From positions 62,001-126,000 of the forward strand of contig JAQGHU010000057.1 in NCBI GenBank assembly GCA_028291515.1: a stretch of 64,000 nt of DNA. Direction: 5' to 3'. The position numbers were made by a program, and so were the translations under genes. The notes beneath the pieces were generated by a model. It saw only the letters and a list, made by a program, of their open reading frames with translations, had not been told where the DNA came from and made no database searches. The stretch's first letter is position 1, and each line of letters starts with the position of its first letter. This DNA comes from Schlesneria sp. Lineage in GTDB: Bacteria > Planctomycetota > Planctomycetia > Planctomycetales > Planctomycetaceae. Below are positions 1 to 9,258 of this stretch, one piece after another.

Positions 1-2366
1 TCAGAGAGCGATTGCCTGCGGAGCAACGTACCATCAATCATGCTGTAAACGCCAATATGCTGCTGATGTGAAATCAATAGCTCCTGCCCATCAGTCTGTG
101 GGCTTCCCAACGGCGGCTCCGGCAGCGCGACTTGCCAAAGTTCGACTCCAGTTAACGAATCGATCGCCGAGAGACGAGGGAGCAGTCTTGTGGCGCTGCT
201 TGATCCTTTTTGGCCGACAAGGGTCTCGTCGGCAATCACGCGAAGGTTGGACAGCGCGAAGATTACATCATCACAGGGTGCCGGTGTGGCAAAGCCTTCC
301 GCATTGTGGCGCTGTCGATTCTGAATCCACCGAGGATCTCCAGTCTTCAGGTCGAAGCAACTGAGGCAGCCGTCTACGTTCCATGCATAAACGGCACGAT
401 GATCCAGCGAGAGGCGTTTGGAGTTGTGGTTGTCTTGATCACTATTCGATGGGCTCGGGACCGCATGGCTCCAGAGATCTTGACCGTCCACCGCACTCAG
501 GCACCGGAGATGGAGTTTCGCTGAGTTCACACTCGTTTCAATCACGCAAATGCGCTCACCGCAACCAATCGGAGCGACCGTGATCGCACCTTCGAAGTGT
601 CGTGACCAAACTCGCCGTTGTGCAGATTCCACTGGTATTGGATCGAGTTTGAGCAACTCTGAGCGACCATCTCGAGTCCCGGCGACATACACCGCTCGAC
701 CGAGCGGCATCAATGGCGCCGTGGCCATAAATGACGAACTGTCTGCGTCAGGGTACTGCCAGAGAAGTTCTAGACCTTCTGCGACCGGAGTATCGTCAGT
801 ACTGCCGCCGCGTTCGCCGTTGGTCCACATGGGTGGCCTGGTCTCGCCCGGATGGCCTATACAGCGCAGTCCATTTTGAGCCGTACCGATATAGACATGG
901 CCATGGGCAAGGGTGGGAGAACTGGAAAACAGGGTTCCGGTTCCCAGCGACGAGTCCCAAACGGGTTTCAGCGATGTGCGGTCGAGGCAATAAAGTCGAC
1001 CTGATGTCGTCGAACAGTAAATGTGTTGCCAACCAAGAGCCGGCGAGGTGACGATCGGCTCGTTCAGATGGTGTCTCGACAGCAACTGACCAGTCGTCGA
1101 AACCCGATAGATGTTGCCGTCTCGCGATCCGAAATAGATTGCCTCGTCAGCGGTGTCACCGCAGGAAATTGAACCGAGAATTGCGTCACTAGTGGTAAAC
1201 TTCCAGGCCATTTCCTGAGTTGCCAGATCGATGCACCAGACCTCTCCCACGGGTTTTAATCGCTCTCGTGCCGCAGCGAGTTCTGTTTCGCTCGCGCCGT
1301 CATCGCGCAGCAACTGCAGCTTCATGGCCAGCAAGTCGGCTGCGGACTGGACGTAATTGCCATTCCCCGTCGCGACAAATAGTTTTCCGTCAGCCAAGGT
1401 TGGCGAACCAAAGACGGGATAAGGCGTTGATAACTTCCACAGCGGTTCGCCGGACTCTGCTTTCACGCCGCAAATGGCATTGCCACCTTCACCCAGCCCG
1501 AAATAAACTACTCCGTCGCCAACCGCTGGCGACGATTCGCAATCCGGAAACTCCTTCGATTCCAAATGCCAAAGGACCTGTGCCTGGCCTGCGGAATCAG
1601 GATCGATGGCCAGACAATAGAAGCCGTCGCTTCCGGCGCCGATAAAGACTCGTTCACCATCAATAGCCGCAGTCGATTCGACATGGCTTCTGGTACGAAA
1701 CTCCCAACGTCGCTTGCCCGTGCGTGCATCGAGGCAGGTGACACGGGCATCGTCAACTTGATGAAGTCCTTCGCCACAGACCAGGTTGTTCCCGGAAACC
1801 ACTGGCGATGAAAAGGTCGCTCGATAGTTGTCGGGGGCATACCGCCAGACCTCTTTACCCGTGCCAGCATCCACGCACACGATCGCGCCTCGACCTTGAG
1901 GAGAGAAAGGCCCGATGTCGGTTGCCGTCGAGTAGTAGACGCGATTGCCAGACACGGCCACCGACGACAGGACGGTCTTGTCGCGCAGGTTTGACCAGAC
2001 AAGGCCCTGCGATGTGGCGTCTGCGTCGCCGGGACCTCGCCCCAATCGATGGCTTCCGCCACGATCACAATCCCAGTTCGTTCCTGTGGCCGTTTGAGCA
2101 GGGGTGATTCTGGAGGATTGTCCGCCAATCAGCCTGGCTGGGAATCCTGATTGCCATGCGTAAACGATGCCAACGACGGTCGCGAGCAACAGCTTCTGCC
2201 TCCAGAGAAACCTCAGCAGTTTGGTAAAGCCCCCCGGCCTGAAGATGGCGAACACCATGCTGCCGGCTCCCAGCAAGATGGCAGGCAGCAGCGCCAGTAA
2301 CGTCTGCAGAGGCCCGACCAAGACGGGAAAGACTGCAATCGTTGGCAGGCCTGACAGCGTGGACAT
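1..2366 (-). CDS. PQQ-type beta-propeller membrane protein, partial (3' end outside window)
   Basis: One uninterrupted minus-strand frame runs from an ATG at 2366 to the left edge, giving 788 complete codons with no stop. Residues about 1-70 hold two hydrophobic segments, so the protein is probably membrane-anchored with the propeller outside. From about residue 115 there are repeated blades ending in the PQQ-like signature, for example VDAGTGKEVWR, LDARTGKRRWEF, VKAESGEPLWKL and IDSLTGVELWQV. Such proteins resemble BamB or quinoprotein dehydrogenase propellers, but no catalytic domain or haem motif is visible, so a binding or scaffold role is as likely as an enzyme. There is no clear ribosome-binding site, and the start is chosen because it opens onto the hydrophobic N-terminus. 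It is divergent from the phosphoesterase at 2559. The C-terminal end is unknown. Confidence 0.85.
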   Translation of the reverse strand, partial: MSTLSGLPTIAVFPVLVGPLQTLLALLPAILLGAGSMVFAIFRPGGFTKLLRFLWRQKLLLATVVGIVYAWQSGFPARLIGGQSSRITPAQTATGTNWDCDRGGSHRLGRGPGDADATSQGLVWSNLRDKTVLSSVAVSGNRVYYSTATDIGPFSPQGRGAIVCVDAGTGKEVWRYAPDNYRATFSSPVVSGNNLVCGEGLHQVDDARVTCLDARTGKRRWEFRTRSHVESTAAIDGERVFIGAGSDGFYCLAIDPDSAGQAQVLWHLESKEFPDCESSPAVGDGVVYFGLGEGGNAICGVKAESGEPLWKLSTPYPVFGSPTLADGKLFVATGNGNYVQSAADLLAMKLQLLRDDGASETELAAARERLKPVGEVWCIDLATQEMAWKFTTSDAILGSISCGDTADEAIYFGSRDGNIYRVSTTGQLLSRHHLNEPIVTSPALGWQHIYCSTTSGRLYCLDRTSLKPVWDSSLGTGTLFSSSPTLAHGHVYIGTAQNGLRCIGHPGETRPPMWTNGERGGSTDDTPVAEGLELLWQYPDADSSSFMATAPLMPLGRAVYVAGTRDGRSELLKLDPIPVESAQRRVWSRHFEGAITVAPIGCGERICVIETSVNSAKLHLRCLSAVDGQDLWSHAVPSPSNSDQDNHNSKRLSLDHRAVYAWNVDGCLSCFDLKTGDPRWIQNRQRHNAEGFATPAPCDDVIFALSNLRVIADETLVGQKGSSSATRLLPRLSAIDSLTGVELWQVALPEPPLGSPQTDGQELLISHQQHIGVYSMIDGTLLRRQSLS

Positions 2367-2558
2367 AGATGAGGCTGATTTCGACCAGGTGAGGACTTCG
2401 GCAGAAGTGAATTCTTTGGTGCGGAACTTTTGTCAGCGATACTGACATTTGCCGGCACCTGCAAAGAGTTGGTCGAACAAGCAGAATGGTTACGCCGGTA
2501 TCACTTGGACGTTAGAGTGCCAACAGCTTCTCAATCTCCTCTTACCACAGGAAGCTTC

Positions 2559-3461
2559 ATGTTTACTGACGAAACGCAAACATTGGTATTGGGACGCAGG
2601 GCTTTCCTGCAGCACGGAGCTTTGATTCTCGCGGCAACCGCTGCTAGTACAAGAAGTTTATTCGCCCAGGACTTCAATCCAAAGCTGAGGATCGGTGTCG
2701 TCACGGATTTACACTACGCCGATAAGCCCGCAGCAGGAAAGCGGTACTACCGGGAATCGATTGGCAAGCTTGCTGCTGCGGGAGCGGAGTTTCAGAAGAA
2801 CAACGTCGACCTCGTCGTGGAACTGGGTGATTTCGTCGACGCGGCTGATAGCCCTGCGGTCGAACAGGGTTATCTGAAATCCATCAATCGAGAATTTGTC
2901 GAGATCTGCAAGGATCGCCACTATGTCTTGGGAAATCACTGCGTCGACACTTTGACAAAGGAAGAATTTCTCGGGGGGGTTGAGCAGCAGCAATCGTACT
3001 ATTCATTCGATCGAGCGGGATTCCATTTCGTTGTTCTCGACGCCTGTTTTCGAAAAGACGGCCAACCTTACGGGCGAAAGAACTCCAAGTGGAATGATGC
3101 CAACGTTCCACCAGCGGAACTTGAGTGGCTGCAAGCTGATTTAAAGCAGGCTACAGGCAACGTGATTATCTTGGCGCATCAACGACTGGATGTGAGTAAC
3201 GACTACGGCGTCAAGAACTGCGACGCGGTTCGAGAGATCCTGGAGGCGTCGGGACAAGTCCTGGCCGTCTTCCAAGGTCATAACCACATCAATGATCTAA
3301 AGCAGATCGCTGGTATTCACTACTGTACTCTGACCGCTATGGTCGATGGCGAGGGAGCTGAAAACAGCGGATCTTCGATAGTTCAACTGGATGCTGCTGG
3401 CAACATCCGCGTCAGTGGTTTTCTGAAGCACAAGACCTATCAATGGGATCGACCGGCGTAG
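2559..3461 (+). CDS. Calcineurin-like metallophosphoesterase, Tat-exported
   Basis: A 300-residue protein with the full calcineurin-type metal-binding set in order: DLH at 50-52, GDFVD at 90-94, GNH at 125-127, a later H in ILAHQ, and GHNH near the C-terminus. This predicts a two-metal phosphodiesterase or phosphatase; the substrate is unknown. The N-terminus GRRAFLQ followed by a hydrophobic stretch and an AQ cleavage site looks like a twin-arginine signal, so it should act in the periplasm. The frame is open upstream to 2430, but AGGA at about 2549-2552 and the signal peptide favour the ATG at 2559. It stands alone, divergent from the PQQ gene. Confidence 0.88.
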   Translation: MFTDETQTLVLGRRAFLQHGALILAATAASTRSLFAQDFNPKLRIGVVTDLHYADKPAAGKRYYRESIGKLAAAGAEFQKNNVDLVVELGDFVDAADSPAVEQGYLKSINREFVEICKDRHYVLGNHCVDTLTKEEFLGGVEQQQSYYSFDRAGFHFVVLDACFRKDGQPYGRKNSKWNDANVPPAELEWLQADLKQATGNVIILAHQRLDVSNDYGVKNCDAVREILEASGQVLAVFQGHNHINDLKQIAGIHYCTLTAMVDGEGAENSGSSIVQLDAAGNIRVSGFLKHKTYQWDRPA

Positions 3462-3634
3462 AGCTCTCTGGATGGGGATTCACCGGCAATGGATTCTTCA
3501 ATCCCAATCCCGACGAACTTCGGAATACTAACCGCGCAGTAAATGACGTGCCGGCGCACGTCATATTGCCGCGGCCGTTGCTGACCGCGTATCGCAGTTG
3601 CTTACCAACTCCAATCGTTGCTCGATTTTCACAA

Positions 3635-5914
3635 CTAGCGACGGCGCCGAGCTCCACGTTGGATTTCTTCGAGAGAGACTGCTTTGTCTCCGTCGGTATC
3701 AAGTTTCAGAAGACGCTCTTTCCAGGCAGCCGGCAACTCGTCTTCGCTCAGTTTGCCGTTTTTGTCACGGTCAAGACCCTTGAAGAGACCATCCAGATTC
3801 GGGATGGACGACAGTGGTCGATCGGCCCCTTCTGCCGTGTAATACTCGATATATCCCAGCATCATCTCGTCATAGGTCTGCGGGCCCCATTTGACGGTTT
3901 TGGTGGGATCGGGATTCGCCGGGTTGTTCTTGCTGTTGTCGAAGCAACCCGTTAGTTCCAATGTCGTCCCCTTAGGGAGTTCGAGTGGTTCGGCCAGTCG
4001 GTAGGAAAGCTGCCAGTTGAAGTCATAGCGAGGGACATCGAGCAACGTTTCACGGCGACCATCGGGATAGATCGCTTCGTACTTGAACGACTTGCCTCGC
4101 AAATGCATGTGCGGAAAGAACGCCAGGACCGTCGTGTCCGCTTGAACGGTCTGGGTGGCCGTCACGGGAAAATTCTCATCGCCAGGCGGGATCGACAGTC
4201 TTGGGTTCGCAATGCCCGCCACGTGCAGCAAATGAGTCGGTTCTTTGTCGGTGAAAATAATTCCCAATCGAGTCTGATCCTCGGTGGCGGTTCCATTTGG
4301 CGTGTAGTGCAATTGAAACTTCAGGCGTGATCCTGCAGGGATCTTCGTGCCAAAACCTTCGGCGCAGATCATGGCATCGCCGCCGGGGACGTACGCTGCG
4401 AAGAAACCGCCCGATTCATCATCGCCAGCCGCGCGATCAGCCTCAGCCTTCGTGCGATTTTCCGGAGGAAGCAAGAACACGAGGACGTGATGGACGACTT
4501 GAGGTGCCGTTGGGCGAATTTCCATCGCCCGAATCCACCTGTCTTCCGTGATCCCCGCGTCAACGATCACATTCTGATAGCCCATGACTCCGGTAGCCTT
4601 GACCGGCATTGACTTTGGCAACTGAACAAGATGGTCTGGCTGGCCGATTCGCCAGCCTTCTGGAAACTGCCTCGGAAGCGGGGCGTCCTTTTCGTCTCCC
4701 GCTGGCTTCCCTTGATTCAACCAAGCCAAGAGATCCGCTTTCTCTTGTTCTGCCAGCGATCGGTCATTGGACCAATGGCTGACTTCCCCTTTCTCGGGAC
4801 GAGTGGCAAACCAGGGGGGCATCACATTTCGCTCGACCGCCTGTTTGATGGCTGCTCCCTGTCCTGCCACATCTTCGTAAGATTGCAACTCGAAGGGGCC
4901 CGCCCCGCCCTCACGATGACATTCCAGGCAACGCGACTGAATGATTCGAGAAACACGATTGTGATAGGTAATCTCGATGGATTTTGGTGATGCTTCAGCC
5001 GCCTCCAATGGACAACCTGGCGCTTGTGTCGCCGCAATCAACAACGGACGGCGATCAAGCGTCGCGTTGATCGCCAACTTCAAATACTCGTTGCGAGGTG
5101 CATCCAATGAGTAATCAAATCCGTATTGGTCGTCGACTGCCCCTCGATAGACGATGGTTCGCTTGGCGTCCAGAACGAATACGTCCGTCGTATGGGTCGC
5201 ACCCAATGCACTCGCGATGGTACCGTCGGTATCTCGGACGTAGGGCCCGGCAAACCCTTGGTTTGAGAGGGTGGCTTGGATCGCCGCTAGTTTGTCGCTG
5301 GATGTGGGGTTCACGTAGATGAACGAAACGTTGCGATCGGCGTACTGACGTTCGATGGCCGCCAATGACGGAGCATATTTCTTACTGATCGGGCACGTCG
5401 TGTTGGTAAACGCGATGACGATTGGCTGGCGATCTGTGAATTCGCTCAGGCTAAACTTGCGATCATTGATGTCAGTCAAACTGAGATTCGGAACCATACG
5501 CCCAATGAAGTGATCGCCCGGTACCAGGCGACGCGGGCCTTGTCGGAGAGAGGCGTCTTTGGCGAGCTCTTTCTTGTCCGATTCCAGTGGCTTCGTATTA
5601 TTACGAGATGCTTGGGATGCTTTGAGAATCGCCTCCCACCCGCGTTTCTGAATGACGGCTTGGGCTTCGGGCAGCGTGACAAATTCGTCACCATCTGTGT
5701 TGAGTTGTTCAAACAGTCCCTCTTCCAATTCGGCTTTTGTCAGCCGGTCGTCTCGATTTTTGTCGAGCGCACGAAATTGCTCGACCAGCCGTTCTTTCAA
5801 TGGATTTGCGCCTACAGTGGCCGCATCTTTGGTTTCCGCGTTCGCTATTATGGCCGTCACGATCAAACCGAAAGCCACCGTCCCGATCGCTAACACGCTA
5901 GTCCTTGCAGTCAT
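3635..5914 (-). CDS. Redoxin / c-type haem / copper monooxygenase-like / EF-hand fusion protein
   Basis: A 759-residue exported protein with an unusual string of domains. After a signal segment (about 5-26) comes an EF-hand pair (DKNRDDRLTKAE at 51-62, NTDGDEFVTLPE at 72-83). A thioredoxin-like AhpC/redoxin domain follows (about 135-290) with a single active-site Cys174 in NTTCP, then a c-type haem motif CLECH at 329-333. The next region resembles peptidylglycine alpha-hydroxylating monooxygenase, with copper-ligand-like VVHHV and HMHLRG. A second EF-hand pair sits at the C-terminus (LDRDKNGKLSEDE, LDTDGDKAVSLEE). The start at 5914 has a good AGGAG upstream; the longer frame to 5983 does not. 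Electron transfer from haem to the copper site is inference. Confidence 0.88.
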   Translation of the reverse strand: MTARTSVLAIGTVAFGLIVTAIIANAETKDAATVGANPLKERLVEQFRALDKNRDDRLTKAELEEGLFEQLNTDGDEFVTLPEAQAVIQKRGWEAILKASQASRNNTKPLESDKKELAKDASLRQGPRRLVPGDHFIGRMVPNLSLTDINDRKFSLSEFTDRQPIVIAFTNTTCPISKKYAPSLAAIERQYADRNVSFIYVNPTSSDKLAAIQATLSNQGFAGPYVRDTDGTIASALGATHTTDVFVLDAKRTIVYRGAVDDQYGFDYSLDAPRNEYLKLAINATLDRRPLLIAATQAPGCPLEAAEASPKSIEITYHNRVSRIIQSRCLECHREGGAGPFELQSYEDVAGQGAAIKQAVERNVMPPWFATRPEKGEVSHWSNDRSLAEQEKADLLAWLNQGKPAGDEKDAPLPRQFPEGWRIGQPDHLVQLPKSMPVKATGVMGYQNVIVDAGITEDRWIRAMEIRPTAPQVVHHVLVFLLPPENRTKAEADRAAGDDESGGFFAAYVPGGDAMICAEGFGTKIPAGSRLKFQLHYTPNGTATEDQTRLGIIFTDKEPTHLLHVAGIANPRLSIPPGDENFPVTATQTVQADTTVLAFFPHMHLRGKSFKYEAIYPDGRRETLLDVPRYDFNWQLSYRLAEPLELPKGTTLELTGCFDNSKNNPANPDPTKTVKWGPQTYDEMMLGYIEYYTAEGADRPLSSIPNLDGLFKGLDRDKNGKLSEDELPAAWKERLLKLDTDGDKAVSLEEIQRGARRRR

Positions 5915-6186
5915 CAACTCACTCCTATTGCCCGAAGCGGGCGGCGGATCATATCTTGAAATCGATGAGCGCGAACATCCCACTCACTCCGAAATACCTC
6001 GCGGCATTCCCGTCGGTGTCCATTTTTTCTTTTTTCGAGCTCCACCGATAGAATGGCTCCTGGTTTCGGATAACTGCGTCAGAATGAGTTCGATGCGAGA
6101 ATCGGGCTGTCACAGATCGCGTTGACGCAATTCCTTTGTCATTCAATAATTCCGAATCAGCAGTCATCATCTAGGTAGAACTCGAT

Positions 6187-6975
6187 ATGTCGAATCCGTT
6201 TCCAGGAATGGACCCCTACTTGGAAGGGCCGCTTTGGTCAACATTCCACAACAGCCTCATTGAAGAGATTGCGCGGCAACTGACCCCGAAGCTTCGCCCC
6301 AAATATCGGGCTCGATCGGCCGAACGGATCGTTGTTGCCGCACCGGATCCTATCGAAATGGGAAGCTTCCGTCCGCGTCTTCCGGACGTTGGCGTCTTTG
6401 GCCGTCCCGACGTTGGATCCGATCCGATCGAAGCTCCGTCGAGTGCCGTCTTGAACGCTCCGTTGATCCTTGAACTCGCGCAAACAGGAGAGACATTTCA
6501 AACCTTTGTCGAAATCAGAACTTCTTCCGGCGATCAACTCGTGACCGCCATCGAACTGCTGTCACCAAGCAACAAGCGCGGCGCAGGCGCTGGAGAATTT
6601 CAGCAGAAGAGGAGTGAGTTGCTGGCGTCCGCCGCACACTATCTCGAAGTCGATCTCCTACGTATTGGAGAGCGATTTTCGGTGACAACGACGCTACCTT
6701 CCGCACCGTACTTTGTATTTCTCAGTCGTGAGGATCGTCGTCCTTACGTCGAAGCCTGGCCAATTGCCCTGGATGCTAAATTGCCGATCGTTCCGATCCC
6801 ACTGGCAGATGGCGATCCCGACATCCATCTCGATCTCAGTCTCGCCTTTCGCACGGTTTACGATTTGTACGAATACGACCGCGACATCGACTATACGCAG
6901 TCGCCTGTGGTTGAGTTAAGCTCCGAGCAGCAAGCGTGGGCAGATGAGAGACTGAAAGCGACCGGGCGGAGATAA
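6187..6975 (+). CDS. DUF4058 family protein
   Basis: A 262-residue cytoplasmic protein. The N-terminus NPFPGMDPYLE, followed by W and H (LWSTFHNSL), is the hallmark of DUF4058, a family of unknown function found in planctomycetes and cyanobacteria. The central FVEIRTSSGDQLVTAIELLSP region, rich in E and K, recalls the core of PD-(D/E)XK-like folds, but that is speculation. AGGTAG lies about 10 bases before the ATG. No signal peptide. It stands between the divergent redoxin fusion and a gene-free stretch. Confidence 0.85.
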   Translation: MSNPFPGMDPYLEGPLWSTFHNSLIEEIARQLTPKLRPKYRARSAERIVVAAPDPIEMGSFRPRLPDVGVFGRPDVGSDPIEAPSSAVLNAPLILELAQTGETFQTFVEIRTSSGDQLVTAIELLSPSNKRGAGAGEFQQKRSELLASAAHYLEVDLLRIGERFSVTTTLPSAPYFVFLSREDRRPYVEAWPIALDAKLPIVPIPLADGDPDIHLDLSLAFRTVYDLYEYDRDIDYTQSPVVELSSEQQAWADERLKATGRR

Positions 6976-7305
6976 CAATGCTCATGTTGGCCGGATCATG
7001 GAGTCGCCAGCATTCTATCCATCAAAGAGCGAATCTCGATTGATACTGCGTTCCGTCGATTCGACTGGTCTTCTCGTGGCTGCGATTTCAAGGCCGACCG
7101 GGAGTGGTTGCTCGTCAGTCGATGATCGAGCGATTCAATTCCGATTCCGCTTCCGGAATCACTGCCAATAGCTATTCCAGACGTGGGTGGATTCCAGGCT
7201 TGCTCAGAACGTTTCATTGGTCGGACATTGTTGTATCATGCGTGGCTGCTTGTCCAATCTCCGCAATTGATCGGACTTTACGAGACTCGAATTAGCAGGA
7301 CTACG
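6976..7305 (+). other. Intergenic region, no gene seen
   Basis: About 330 bases between the DUF4058 gene and the ABM gene. Only short unconvincing frames cross it. A small hairpin, GATTCCG at 7143-7149 paired with CGGAATC at 7154-7160 around a CTTC loop, is present without a T tract. The promoter of the downstream gene should lie in its last part. Confidence 0.5.
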
Positions 7306-7617
7306 ATGATTCACGTACTCGCACAGATTGAAACGACACCCGGCCATCGCGACGATTTCCTAGCAGAGTTTGCTCAGGTCGCGGTTCTGGTTCATCAAGA
7401 ATCGGGTTGCATCGAATACGGGGCGGCCGTGGATACGCCGACCGAAATCCCTGTTCAAAACTTCATCGGCGAAAATGCTATCTTGATCATCGAAAAGTGG
7501 GAAAGCGTCGAGCATTTGAAAGCACATCTGGTCGCGCCACATATGATCGACTATCGCGTTCGGATCAAGGAGTTTGTGCAGTCCGTCAGGCTGCAGGTGC
7601 TGGAACCGTGTACCTAA
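7306..7617 (+). CDS. Antibiotic biosynthesis monooxygenase (ABM) domain protein
   Basis: A 103-residue single-domain protein of the YgiN/ABM ferredoxin-like fold. Recognisable features are the first strand IHVLAQIETTPGH, the ESGCIEYGAAVDT segment, and the IIEKWESVEHLKAHLVAPH block. Such dimeric proteins act on quinones or haem, or simply bind small aromatics; the substrate here is unknown. The frame is open to 7183, but AGGA just before the ATG at 7306 and the family's usual length of about 100 residues fix the start. Confidence 0.85.
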   Translation: MIHVLAQIETTPGHRDDFLAEFAQVAVLVHQESGCIEYGAAVDTPTEIPVQNFIGENAILIIEKWESVEHLKAHLVAPHMIDYRVRIKEFVQSVRLQVLEPCT

Positions 7618-7845
7618 GGCTCTTCCGTTCTATTCCGCCGGATTTTGAAAGTCTCGCAGATGAATCGGGAACAGGTTCAAGAGCTAGAGACACTTATCGA
7701 GCAGGCGCTGGCGAGTGTTTTCGCCAATCGAAGGCAACGAAGGGACTTTTGCGGAACCAATTGTCGCCGAATGCCAAAACTATACACCTGATGGCGAAGG
7801 CCGCGGTGACCGTTCTCGAAGCCACAGAAATTGAAGGCAAATAGA

Positions 7846-9258
7846 ATGCAGCGCATCCTGATCATGGCTGGACTTCTGATGACGGTTGCGACGATCGCTG
7901 TAGCGGCCGAACGTCCGCCCAATATTGTGATCGTCTATGCCGATGACTTGGGCTACGCGGATCTGGAGTGTTTTGGGTCACCATCGGCTGACACTCCTCA
8001 TCTGGATCGCATGGCGGCTCAAGGTCGAAAGTTTACTAGCTTTTATGTCGCCCAAGCAGTTTGTTCGGCTTCTCGAGCGGCGTTGCTAACCGGATGCTAT
8101 CCGAATCGGATCGGAATTCAGGGAGCACTTGGCCCCGCGGCCGCACACGGGATCAATTCCGACGAAGTGACGATTGCTGAACTGCTCAAGGGACGCGGAT
8201 ACGCGACCGCGATCTACGGCAAATGGCACTTGGGGCATCATCCCCAGTTTTTACCGACGCGACACGGGTTTGACGATTACTTTGGGTTGCCGTACTCCAA
8301 CGACATGTGGCCGAAGCATCCGACTGCGAAATTCCCGGACTTGCCACTGATCGAGGGCGAAAAGACGATTGAACTGAATCCAGACCAGTCGAAGCTGACC
8401 ACCTGGTACACCGAGCGGGCCGTCAAGTTCATCGAAGCAAACAAGCAGCGTCCATTCTTTCTGTACGTTCCGCACGCCATGCCACATGTGCCTCTATTCG
8501 TTTCAGAGAAACATGCGGGGAAGTCGGAGCGAGGCCTCTATGGTGATGTGATCCGGGAGATCGACTGGTCGGTTGGGCAGATCTTGCAGACGCTGACGAA
8601 ATTGTCCCTTGATGAGAACACGCTGGTCATCTTCACGTCCGACAATGGTCCCTGGCTTTCGTATGGCACTTATGGAGGATCAGCGCGGCCATTTCGAGAA
8701 GGGAAGGGGACTGCATGGGAGGGCGGCGTTCGTGTCCCTTGTGTCATGCGATGGCCCGGCAAGATTCAGGCTAACTCTGAGTGCTCCGAATTGGCTGCTA
8801 CGATCGATGTCCTTCCCACAATTGCAAAGCTGGTCGGTGCCGAATTACCTGCTCGCAAGATCGACGGTTTGGATATCAGCTCACTGCTGCTGAATGATTC
8901 TGCAAAAACGCCCCACGAAGTGTATTGGTACTATTGGGCCGACGGACTGCATGCGGTTCGAAGCGGCAAGTGGAAGGTTCATTTTCCGCACAACTATGTG
9001 CATGTCGATCTTCCAGGCGAAAATGGCCTACCCGGTAAACTGTCACAACCGAAAACGGAACTGGTCCTTTACGACTTGGAGAATGACATCGGGGAACTTG
9101 AGAACGTCTCGGCTCAGAATCCTGAAGTTGTCGCCAAGCTCACGGCATTCGCAGAGGTGGCACGTGATGATTTGGGCGATTCATTAACGAAGCGTATGGG
9201 AAAGAATCTGCGACCAGCGGGACGGCTGCCTCAGGTGGATGGAGCTAAATCGAAGTGA
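7846..9258 (+). CDS. Secreted sulfatase (arylsulfatase family)
   Basis: A 470-residue type I sulfatase with a signal peptide (about 1-21). The metal-binding [13 protein letters not shown] at 24-36 and the modification motif CSASR at 73-77 are present. Cys73 is the residue turned into formylglycine in this family by the anaerobic or aerobic maturase. GKWHLGH and TSDNGP further on complete the active-site signature. It should hydrolyse sulfate esters of polysaccharides or small molecules in the periplasm. The ATG at 7846 is chosen over a TTG five codons upstream because GAAGG precedes it. The stop overlaps the GTG start of the next gene by four bases, so the two are translationally coupled. Confidence 0.93.
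   Translation: MQRILIMAGLLMTVATIAVAAERPPNIVIVYADDLGYADLECFGSPSADTPHLDRMAAQGRKFTSFYVAQAVCSASRAALLTGCYPNRIGIQGALGPAAAHGINSDEVTIAELLKGRGYATAIYGKWHLGHHPQFLPTRHGFDDYFGLPYSNDMWPKHPTAKFPDLPLIEGEKTIELNPDQSKLTTWYTERAVKFIEANKQRPFFLYVPHAMPHVPLFVSEKHAGKSERGLYGDVIREIDWSVGQILQTLTKLSLDENTLVIFTSDNGPWLSYGTYGGSARPFREGKGTAWEGGVRVPCVMRWPGKIQANSECSELAATIDVLPTIAKLVGAELPARKIDGLDISSLLLNDSAKTPHEVYWYYWADGLHAVRSGKWKVHFPHNYVHVDLPGENGLPGKLSQPKTELVLYDLENDIGELENVSAQNPEVVAKLTAFAEVARDDLGDSLTKRMGKNLRPAGRLPQVDGAKSK

Noticed and set aside
1508-2128. 206-codon minus-strand frame
   Set aside because: It overlaps the PQQ gene in another frame and has random composition; the PQQ frame has repeated blades.
3443-3955. 170-codon plus-strand frame
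   Set aside because: It is antisense to the redoxin/haem fusion gene and shows no domain.
7407-7844. 145-codon plus-strand frame between ABM and sulfatase genes
   Set aside because: It overlaps the ABM gene out of frame and has no protein-like features.
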